DNA from: Variovorax sp. J22P240
GTDB taxonomy: Bacteria; Pseudomonadota; Gammaproteobacteria; Burkholderiales; Burkholderiaceae_C
Direction: 5' to 3'
Length of the DNA stretch: 64,000 nt
Assembly (NCBI RefSeq): GCF_030316855.1
Contig: NZ_JASZYR010000003.1
Coordinates: forward strand, 372,001 to 436,000
The position numbers and the translations under genes were made by a program. This document shows, piece by piece, positions 1-6,267 of this stretch. The notes under the pieces are model-generated. The model saw only the letters and a program-made list of their open reading frames with translations. It searched no databases and had not been told where the DNA came from. How positions within the stretch are numbered: position 1 is the stretch's first letter; the number at the start of each line of letters is the position of its first letter.

Positions 1-535
1 AACGCGAGAAGCCGCGCGCGTGCAGACGCTGCACCAGGTTCAGCAGGAAGGCGGCCAGACGTTCCTCGGCGCGCATGCTGCCCAGCAGCAGCATCACGCC
101 TTGCTCGCGCACGATCTCGCGGCTCATGATCTGGTGCACGTGGCGCTGCAGCGCCGTGACTTCGCGTGATAGCTCCTCGATGCGGTCGAAGGGCATCGTG
201 CACACCTCCGAATCCTCCAGCGCCACGGCGTCGCAGCTGTGGTGGCCGCTGACGATGCCGTCGAGACCGATGATCTCGCCCGCCATCTGGAAGCCGGTGA
301 CCTGCTCGCGCCCGTCCTCGCTCGCGAGGCGGGTCTTGAACACGCCGGTGCGGATGGCGTAGAGCGATGTGAAGTCCTCGCCATTGTGGAACAGCGTTTC
401 GCGCCGCTTGACCTTGCGCCGCGTGGCGACGAGGTCATCGATGCGCTGCAGCTCGCTCGGACTGAGGCCCACCGGCATGCACAGCTCACGCAGATTGCAG
501 TTGGAGCAGGCGACCTTGATGTGTTGAGGTGTCAT
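1..535 (-). CDS. fnr: FNR-type oxygen-sensing transcription regulator (3' end cut by window edge)
   Basis: Crp/Fnr-family regulator that switches genes in response to oxygen loss by assembling a [4Fe-4S] cluster and dimerising on DNA. The first 178 codons are visible. Residues C10, C13 and C19 form the N-terminal cysteine cluster, and C112 (context VCTMPF) aligns with the fourth cluster ligand of E. coli FNR. The cyclic-nucleotide-binding-like fold follows, with the LDGIVSGHH stretch near residue 91, then the start of the dimerisation helix. The DNA-binding HTH lies beyond the window edge. The ATG is at 533-535. It is divergent from hemN and shares an FNR box with it, so autoregulation is likely. 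Family assignment is firm because all four cysteines are present. Confidence 0.93.
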   Translation of the reverse strand, partial: MTPQHIKVACSNCNLRELCMPVGLSPSELQRIDDLVATRRKVKRRETLFHNGEDFTSLYAIRTGVFKTRLASEDGREQVTGFQMAGEIIGLDGIVSGHHSCDAVALEDSEVCTMPFDRIEELSREVTALQRHVHQIMSREIVREQGVMLLLGSMRAEERLAAFLLNLVQRLHARGFSR

Positions 536-588
536 GGATGCAGTCAGGGGTCGTGCGCGCATTGTCGGGCGGCGGGCGAGCGCCATGC

Positions 589-602
589 TTGATGCAGATC
601 AA
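589..602. promoter_or_regulatory. Perfect FNR box shared by fnr and hemN
   Basis: TTGATGCAGATCAA matches the FNR/Anr consensus TTGAT-N4-ATCAA exactly. It lies 53 bases upstream of the fnr start and about 70-110 bases upstream of the possible hemN starts, in the divergent intergenic region. Anaerobic induction of hemN and autoregulation of fnr are the expected outcomes. Confidence 0.85.
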
Positions 603-672
603 GGTTTGCGGGCCGGGTCGGGGCCATAGTGGCTCATTGCCTGCAGTTTCCCACCGTTTTCCGCCGTACGCG

Positions 673-2085
673 ATGCTCCCTGCCCCCGCTCCAGCCCGCA
701 CGCCGACCTTTGCGATGCCGTCGCCCTCCGCGCTGAGGCGTTTCGACATCCCCGGTCCGCGCTACACCTCCTACCCCACAGCCGACCGTTTTGTCGACGC
801 CTTCGCCGCCGACACCTACGCGCAGGTGCTCGAGCAGCGCGGCGGGGCCGGCGCCGGTGCGCGTGCGCTCTCGCTGTACGTGCACATCCCGTTCTGCGAA
901 TCGCTCTGCTACTACTGCGCCTGCAACAAGATCGTGACCCGCCACAAGGGCAAGGGCCGCGAGTACCTGGACTACCTGGCGCGCGAGGTCTCGCTGCAGG
1001 TCGAAAAGCTGGGCCGCGGCGCCATGGTCCGCCAGCTGCACCTGGGCGGCGGCACGCCGACCTTCCTCGATGACGACGGCCTGCGCGAACTCATGGCGCT
1101 GCTGCGAGACAACTTCACGCTGACCGAGGACGGCGAGCATTCGATCGAGATCGATCCGCGCACCGTCGACCGCCAGCGGCTCGCGACGCTGGCCGAACTC
1201 GGCTTCAACCGCCTGAGCTTCGGCGTGCAGGATTTCGACCCCGAGGTGCAGCGTGCGGTGCACCGCATCCAGCCTGCCGGGCAGGTGTTCGACCTGATGC
1301 TGGATGCGCGCAGCCTCGGCTTCGACTCGGTCAACGTCGACCTGATCTACGGCCTGCCGCAGCAGAGCGCCGCGTCCTTCGACCGCACGCTGGAGCAGGT
1401 CTGCGCGCTGCGGCCCGACCGCATCGCGCTCTATGCCTACGCGCACCTGCCCGAACGCTTCAAGCCGCAGCGCCGCATCGCGACCGAATCGCTGCCCGAC
1501 GCAGCGGCCAAGGTCGAGATGCTGTCGCGCTCGATCGCCGCGTTCACCGCGGCGGGTTATGTCTACATCGGCATGGACCACTTCGCGCTGCCGGACGACG
1601 CGCTCGCGGTGGCCAAGCGGCAGGGCAGGTTGCATCGCAATTTCCAGGGCTACAGCACGCAGCCGGACTGCGATCTGGTGGCGCTCGGCGTGTCGGCCAT
1701 CGGCCGTGTCGGCGCCACGTACAGCCAGAACGCGAAGACGCTCGAGGAGTACTACGACCTGCTCGACCAGGGCCGGCTGCCCGTGGTGCGCGGCCTGGCG
1801 CTGTCGCGCGACGACGTGCTGCGGCGCGCGGTCATCATGGCGATCATGTGCCAGGGGAGGGTCGACTTCGAGGCCATCGGCGCGGCGCATCTGATCGACT
1901 TCCGGCATTTCTTCGCCGCCGAACTCGCGGCGCTCGATTTGCTTGCGGCCGAGGGCTTCGTGCGCATGAGCCAACGCGACATCGAAGTCACGCCGCTCGG
2001 GTGGTTCTTCGTGCGCGCGATCGCGATGGTGTTCGACCGCTACCTGCAGGCCGACCGCAAGACGCGCTTCTCGCGCATCGTCTGA
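673..2085 (+). CDS. hemN: Oxygen-independent coproporphyrinogen III oxidase (radical SAM)
   Basis: Converts coproporphyrinogen III to protoporphyrinogen IX without oxygen, using S-adenosylmethionine radical chemistry; this allows heme synthesis under anoxia. The radical SAM motif CxxxCxxC is at C75, C79 and C82 (context FCESLCYYC), preceded by the family-typical GPRYTSYPTA near residue 28. The LHLGGGTPTFL glycine-rich strand and the C-terminal HemN domain are present. The length of 470 aa fits the family (about 457). An internal ATG at 715 would give 456 aa and aligns better with E. coli HemN; neither start has a clear ribosome site. The upstream FNR box implies anaerobic control. Confidence 0.95.
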   Translation: MLPAPAPARTPTFAMPSPSALRRFDIPGPRYTSYPTADRFVDAFAADTYAQVLEQRGGAGAGARALSLYVHIPFCESLCYYCACNKIVTRHKGKGREYLDYLAREVSLQVEKLGRGAMVRQLHLGGGTPTFLDDDGLRELMALLRDNFTLTEDGEHSIEIDPRTVDRQRLATLAELGFNRLSFGVQDFDPEVQRAVHRIQPAGQVFDLMLDARSLGFDSVNVDLIYGLPQQSAASFDRTLEQVCALRPDRIALYAYAHLPERFKPQRRIATESLPDAAAKVEMLSRSIAAFTAAGYVYIGMDHFALPDDALAVAKRQGRLHRNFQGYSTQPDCDLVALGVSAIGRVGATYSQNAKTLEEYYDLLDQGRLPVVRGLALSRDDVLRRAVIMAIMCQGRVDFEAIGAAHLIDFRHFFAAELAALDLLAAEGFVRMSQRDIEVTPLGWFFVRAIAMVFDRYLQADRKTRFSRIV

Positions 2086-2089
2086 TCCC

Positions 2090-2806
2090 ATGCAGGCGGC
2101 GCTGCTCGGTACCGCGTTCCTGATGGGCGTGGGCGGCGGCCCGCACTGCGTGGCCATGTGCGGGGCCGCATGCGAGGGAGTGGTCCGTATCGTGCGCGTC
2201 GTGCCCTCAGGTGGCGCCGCACCCATCGCGGCCGCGCAGCCCTCCGTGCCCGCGGGTGCGTGGTTCCACGTGGGGCGTGTACTCGGCTACGCCAGCGCAG
2301 GCGCCGTCGCGGCCGCTGCGGCCGAGGGCCTCGCGCTCGCCAGCGGGCAGGTCGCCGCGCTGCGCCCTGCGTGGATGCTGCTGCACGTGTTCGTGTTCGC
2401 CTGGGGACTGCTGCTCGCGGCGACCGGCCGGCAGCCGCTGTGGGCAAGCCGCATTGCACGCTGGGCCGCAGGGCGCGCGCAGCGCTTGCCCGGCCGCAGC
2501 GCCCTCGGTGTGCTGGCGAGCGGGGCGCTGTGGGTCGCGATGCCCTGCGGCCTGCTGTACTCGGCACTGATGCTCGCTGCGCTGGCCAATGGGGTGCTCG
2601 CGGGCGCCGGCGTCATGGCGCTGTTCGCCGCAGGCAGTGCGCTGTCGCTGCTGCTCGCGCCCTACCTCTGGCGGCGCCTGTGCTCGGGGTCAGGCGGGGT
2701 GCCGCAGCACTGGGGCACGCGGCTCGCCGGTGCGTTGCTCGCCGCGATGGCCCTGCAGGCGGTGTGGATGGACCTGCAAGACCAGATCGCGATCTGGTGC
2801 CGTTGA
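2090..2806 (+). CDS. TauE/SafE-type (COG2836-like) membrane protein
   Basis: Membrane protein of 238 aa starting four bases after hemN, so almost certainly co-transcribed. The N-terminal motif GGPHCVAMCG is characteristic of the SafE/COG2836 group often found beside cytochrome cbb3 oxidase and FNR genes. Several hydrophobic segments follow (approximately residues 60-80, 90-115, 140-165, 170-195 and 215-232). The substrate is unknown; a role in copper or heme-protein maturation or sulfur-compound export has been proposed for relatives. The context with fnr and hemN points to microaerobic respiration. The specific function is inference only. Confidence 0.8.
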   Translation: MQAALLGTAFLMGVGGGPHCVAMCGAACEGVVRIVRVVPSGGAAPIAAAQPSVPAGAWFHVGRVLGYASAGAVAAAAAEGLALASGQVAALRPAWMLLHVFVFAWGLLLAATGRQPLWASRIARWAAGRAQRLPGRSALGVLASGALWVAMPCGLLYSALMLAALANGVLAGAGVMALFAAGSALSLLLAPYLWRRLCSGSGGVPQHWGTRLAGALLAAMALQAVWMDLQDQIAIWCR

Positions 2807-2815
2807 GGCCTCAGG

Positions 2816-2829
2816 TTGATCGCGGTCAA
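2816..2829. promoter_or_regulatory. Near-perfect FNR box upstream of universal stress protein
   Basis: TTGATCGCGGTCAA differs from the TTGAT-N4-ATCAA consensus at one base (G for A in the right half). It begins 69 bases upstream of the stress-protein ATG, just after the preceding gene ends, so it probably drives anaerobic expression of that gene. Confidence 0.65.
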
Positions 2830-2884
2830 CACGACACGGGTCCATCTGTCCAACACTGGGTTCTTCCCATCAGGAGAGCCCATC

Positions 2885-3322
2885 ATGTTCAAGAAGATCC
2901 TGGTCGCGACCGACGGCTCCGAACTGTCGGAGAAGGCCGTCGAGAGCGCCATCGGCCTGGCCCGGCACCATGGCGCCGAGCTGGTCGCCTTCACCGTGGC
3001 CCGACGGGAGCCCAAGAGCTACATGGACGGCGCGATGAACAACGTGGCCGCCGATGACACCGATCGACGGCGCCTCGAAAGGGCGCAGGCGCTGGTCGAT
3101 GCCATCGGCGCGCGTGCCCTCGCGCGCGGCGTGTCCTGCCGTGCACTGGTGAGCCATTCCAGCCAGGTGGCGGACGCCATCATCGTGGCCGCCGAGAAAC
3201 AGCAGAGCGAGTTGATCGTGATGGCTTCGCACGGCCGCAACGGGCTCGGTCGCCTGCTGCTCGGCAGCGAGACGCAGCACGTGCTGACCTACTCGTCATT
3301 GCCCGTGCTCGTGCTTCGGTAG
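2885..3322 (+). CDS. Universal stress protein (UspA family)
   Basis: Small cytoplasmic nucleotide-binding protein of 145 aa. The N terminus KKILVATDGSELSEKAV is the Usp beta1-alpha1 region, and the C-terminal ATP-binding signature GRNGLGRLLLGSE (G-x2-G-x9-G-S) is intact, so it probably binds ATP. The ATG at 2885 has a ribosome site (AGGAGA) and a near-perfect FNR box 69 bases upstream. Upstream extension of the frame is possible but would run through that box. UspA proteins of this type are commonly induced by oxygen limitation, and the context with fnr and hemN agrees. Confidence 0.93.
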   Translation: MFKKILVATDGSELSEKAVESAIGLARHHGAELVAFTVARREPKSYMDGAMNNVAADDTDRRRLERAQALVDAIGARALARGVSCRALVSHSSQVADAIIVAAEKQQSELIVMASHGRNGLGRLLLGSETQHVLTYSSLPVLVLR

Positions 3323-3355
3323 CGCTGCGTCCCGGAACGCGTCCCAGTCGGAGGC

Positions 3356-4081
3356 TTAGAACTTGTAGGTCACCGACAGGTACGGAACGATCGGATTGAC
3401 CTTGAGGCGCGACTCGCTCATGGCGACCGGCACGCCTGCCACCGTGGTCGTCAGTTTGGCCGTGGTCTTCAGCGGGATGTACGACACCGAGAAGGACATG
3501 CCCCAGTGCTGGTCGAACTGGTAGGCGGCGCCGAGATTGAACACCGGGGCGAAAGAGCTGTCGAGGTCGGCCGTGGTGGCCGACCTGCCGGCGGGAATGC
3601 CCACGCGGCTGGCCAGGGCGCCCTGCAAGCCGGGGGTGAGCTTCACGTCGCTGTACCAGACGTAGGTCGCGCCCAGGCCGACGAAGGGACGCAGCTTGGC
3701 GTCGCCCTCGAGGAAGTAGTACTTGGCCAGCAGCGTCGGACTCCATTGGCGTGCTTCACCGAGTTCGCCGATCGGGCCCAGCGTGCCGGTGCCCTGGAGC
3801 CTGAACTTCGGCGGAACGCCGATCACGCCTTCGACCGCCCAGTGGCTGTCGATGAAATACTGGGCGTTGAGGCCTAGCGTGTCGGAGCTGTCGACGCTGG
3901 CGCCGGAACCGGGCACGACGGCGGGGCGCGGCGCCGTGAAGGTCAGGGGTTCGCTCGAATCCTGGGGTGCGAAATGGAGCCAGCCGGCGCCGACTTGCCA
4001 GTCGCCAGCCTTTTGTGCCAGTGCGCTGCCCGATCCCAATGCGGCAACCGCGGCCAGCGCAAACAGTCTTGTCTTCATCAT
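3356..4081 (-). CDS. OmpW-family outer membrane protein
   Basis: Outer-membrane eight-stranded beta-barrel of the OmpW type, 241 aa. It has a signal peptide (residues 1-23, ending SALA), the early AGDWQVGAGWLHFAPQDSS strand typical of OmpW, the YFIDSHWAVEGVIGVPPKF region, and a C-terminal strand ending in F (LSVTYKF). OmpW proteins are small hydrophobic-compound channels and often respond to oxygen or stress. The start may be the ATG at 4081 or at 4078; a TTG one codon upstream is less likely. It is divergent from the sensor kinase, and a palindrome sits in the promoter region. Confidence 0.93.
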   Translation of the reverse strand: MMKTRLFALAAVAALGSGSALAQKAGDWQVGAGWLHFAPQDSSEPLTFTAPRPAVVPGSGASVDSSDTLGLNAQYFIDSHWAVEGVIGVPPKFRLQGTGTLGPIGELGEARQWSPTLLAKYYFLEGDAKLRPFVGLGATYVWYSDVKLTPGLQGALASRVGIPAGRSATTADLDSSFAPVFNLGAAYQFDQHWGMSFSVSYIPLKTTAKLTTTVAGVPVAMSESRLKVNPIVPYLSVTYKF

Positions 4082-4120
4082 CAAAGTCTCATCAGTTCAG
4101 GTTAGGGGAGTCTTTAGGAT

Positions 4121-4130
4121 ACGGTACCGT
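4121..4130. promoter_or_regulatory. Operator-like palindrome ACGGTACCGT
   Basis: Perfect 10-bp palindrome about 40 bases upstream of the OmpW start. Sites of this shape are common TetR-family operators. No regulator of that family is encoded in the window, so the assignment is tentative. Confidence 0.4.
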
Positions 4131-4223
4131 TCATTTAGTTTGCCGCGCCCTGTCGCCTGTGCAACAAAGGCCGGCGAGTCGTGCATCGAAACCGAGCCAG
4201 TGCTCACTTTACCCCTCTGAGAG

Positions 4224-4251
4224 CCGAAGCTTGGCGAAGCCCAAGCTTCGG
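4224..4251. other. Strong hairpin abutting the sensor-kinase start
   Basis: Eleven-base inverted repeat CCGAAGCTTGG / CCAAGCTTCGG with a six-base loop. It ends on the G of the proposed GTG start of the kinase gene. No T-run follows on either strand, so it is not a classical terminator. It could hide the kinase translation start or be the remnant of a lost upstream gene. Confidence 0.6.
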
Positions 4252-5645
4252 TGACCCACAATCGCCGCGTGCCGCACCTGCTCCTCGCCCGCCCGACCAT
4301 CGTTCAGCGCGTAGTGCTTGCCCTGCTGGGCGCGTTCTTCCTGGTCTGGCTGGCGCTGCTGGCGTACATCTACATCGAGTTCCGACAGGCGCTCGCCGTG
4401 GACCAGGGCCTGAAGAAGCTGGGGCGGGCGCTCACGGCGGCGCTGGCGGAGGTCCGGGACGACGCCGAAGCCGGCGTGGTGATGACCGCCACGGCCACCC
4501 AGTTCCAGACCCTGCGCATCAGCGGCAACCCCGCCGGCAGCGTGCTGATGGAACTGCGCGACCGGCAGGGCGAATTGATCCACGCGTCGCCCGCGCTGGG
4601 CAGGCAAGTTCTGGACGGACGGCAGGGCGAGGTGATCGACCAGCAGATCGACGGCCAGACCTACTGGGTCTATCGACGTGACACCGGGCGCTGGTCGCTG
4701 CAGCTGGCAGAGCCCCGGATCACCGGCATGTGGATCCTCGAGCGCAATGCGGGGCGCGTGCTGCCGTACCTGCTGCTGGCCTTTCCGCTGATCCTGCTGC
4801 CGGTCTGGCTGGCGGTGAAGCTCGGGCTGCGCCCGTTGCAGCGGCTGGCCGATCGCATTGCCGAACGCGGCACGGCCGATCTCTCGCCCATCGGCATGGA
4901 TCCGAAGTACGCGGAGCTCAAACCGCTCATCGCGGCACTGGAGCGCATGCTGGCCCAGCTCCGAGGCACGATGGAGCGTGAACGCGCCTTCGTGCATGAC
5001 GCGGCCCACGAGCTCCGAACTCCGATGGCGGTCATCGCCGCCCAGGCGCATGCGCTTTCCGGCGCAGGCAGCAGCGAGGAGCGGGAGCGCGCGCAGGTGC
5101 ACTTGGAACAGGCCATCGAGCGTGCCTCCCACCTGACGCAGCAATTGCTAGAACTCGCCTCGCTGGACGACGCGCATCGGCGGTTGCCGAAATCCGTCGA
5201 CGTGGCGCAATGGGCGCGTCAGATCCTCGCCCAGGCGGCGCCGCGGGCACTGGCACGCGGCATCGAGTTGACGCTCGACGCGCCCGACAGCCTCGAAGCG
5301 CAGATCGACGTGCCCGCGTTCCAGTCGATCCTGGAGAACCTGTTGAACAACGCGATCCGCTACGTGCACGACGGTGCTCAGGTGGTGGTCACGCTGCGCA
5401 GCGATGACGAGCGCCTGACCCTGTCCGTCGAAGACGACGGACCCGGCATCGCCGAGTCGGACCACGAGCGCGTGTTCGAGCGCTTCCACCGCGGCGTGGG
5501 CCACGACACACCCGGCTCAGGGCTCGGGCTGGCGATCGTCAAGCAGGCGGTCTCGCGCATGGGTGGATGCGTCGCGGTGTCGCAGGGACTGGCCCGGCGC
5601 GGCGTCGGCTTCCACGTGTCGCTGGTCCTGGGCCGGGCCGGGTAG
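4251..5645 (+). CDS. Sensor histidine kinase (QseC/EnvZ-like architecture)
   Basis: Membrane sensor kinase of 464 aa. TM1 is about residues 22-43, a periplasmic loop of about 120 residues follows, and TM2 is about residues 168-190. Then come a linker, the H-box HDAAHELRTP, the N-box NLLNNAIRYV, the G1 box DDGPGI and the G2 box GSGLGLAI, so the enzyme looks competent. No response regulator lies next to it: the upstream neighbour is divergent OmpW and the downstream one a lipoprotein. The GTG at 4251 sits at the edge of a hairpin; a GTG at 4269 is an alternative start with better family fit and no evident ribosome site. Confidence 0.92.
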   Translation: MTHNRRVPHLLLARPTIVQRVVLALLGAFFLVWLALLAYIYIEFRQALAVDQGLKKLGRALTAALAEVRDDAEAGVVMTATATQFQTLRISGNPAGSVLMELRDRQGELIHASPALGRQVLDGRQGEVIDQQIDGQTYWVYRRDTGRWSLQLAEPRITGMWILERNAGRVLPYLLLAFPLILLPVWLAVKLGLRPLQRLADRIAERGTADLSPIGMDPKYAELKPLIAALERMLAQLRGTMERERAFVHDAAHELRTPMAVIAAQAHALSGAGSSEERERAQVHLEQAIERASHLTQQLLELASLDDAHRRLPKSVDVAQWARQILAQAAPRALARGIELTLDAPDSLEAQIDVPAFQSILENLLNNAIRYVHDGAQVVVTLRSDDERLTLSVEDDGPGIAESDHERVFERFHRGVGHDTPGSGLGLAIVKQAVSRMGGCVAVSQGLARRGVGFHVSLVLGRAG

Positions 5646-5721
5646 ATCGAGCGGGCGTTAACATGATTCGAGCGGCGAACCCGCCGCCTGCCTGCCAACC
5701 GGACTCAACACTGGAGCGAAC

Positions 5722-6264
5722 ATGATTGGAAGATTCCTTGTCGTCGTCCTTGCCGCCACGCTGCTGGCAGCCTGCGCGAACACGGCGACGGTCAAGACCG
5801 ACTTCGACCCCAAGGCCCAGTTCGGCAGCTTTCGCAGCTACAGCTGGATCACATCCGGAAGCGGCAGCGAATCCGTGATGCCCCAGAGCGTCGTCGCGGG
5901 CATCGACGCACGGCTGCAGGCCGCGGGATGGCAACGCGTCGCCGAAGGCGACGTGCATGTCGCAGCGCACGTGACCCGCGTGCAGGGCCAGACCTTCAAC
6001 AACTTCTACAGTGGCATCGGCCACGACCTCAACTGGCTCGGCATCGGCAGCGGCTGGCCGGGCTACGCGACGATGTCGGTCGACAACTATGAAAAGGGCA
6101 CGCTGGTGGTCGACATGTTCGACGCGCGCACCAAGCGGGCGGTCTGGCGCGGCAGCGCCAGCGGGGTCCTGCCCGACGATCCCTCGCGCGTGAACGCCGC
6201 GGTGCAATCGGCGCTCGACAGGCTGTTTGCCGGCTTCCCGCCGGGGGGCACGTCCTCGCGGTGA
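5722..6264 (+). CDS. DUF4136 lipoprotein
   Basis: Predicted outer-membrane or periplasmic lipoprotein of 180 aa. The signal peptide ends in the lipobox LLAAC at about residue 18. The body matches the DUF4136 pattern: TDFDPKAQFGSFRSYSW early, then a glycine-rich middle, then a GTLVVDMFDARTKRAVWRGSASG strand and a final helix. Its function is unknown. The ATG has a weak GGAG site. It lies downstream of the kinase in the same direction and its stop is only three bases from the convergent autotransporter stop. Confidence 0.88.
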   Translation: MIGRFLVVVLAATLLAACANTATVKTDFDPKAQFGSFRSYSWITSGSGSESVMPQSVVAGIDARLQAAGWQRVAEGDVHVAAHVTRVQGQTFNNFYSGIGHDLNWLGIGSGWPGYATMSVDNYEKGTLVVDMFDARTKRAVWRGSASGVLPDDPSRVNAAVQSALDRLFAGFPPGGTSSR

Positions 6265-6267
6265 AGC

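Noticed and set aside
634..2226. Long open frame on the minus strand opposite hemN (about 530 codons)
   Set aside because: It is the antisense shadow of a high-GC gene. The sequence is Arg/Ala/Gln/Val-rich with no domain, and hemN on the other strand has clear catalytic motifs.
4224..4251. Hairpin considered as a rho-independent terminator
   Set aside because: No T-run on either side and it overlaps the start codon of the kinase gene, so it is listed only as a structured element.
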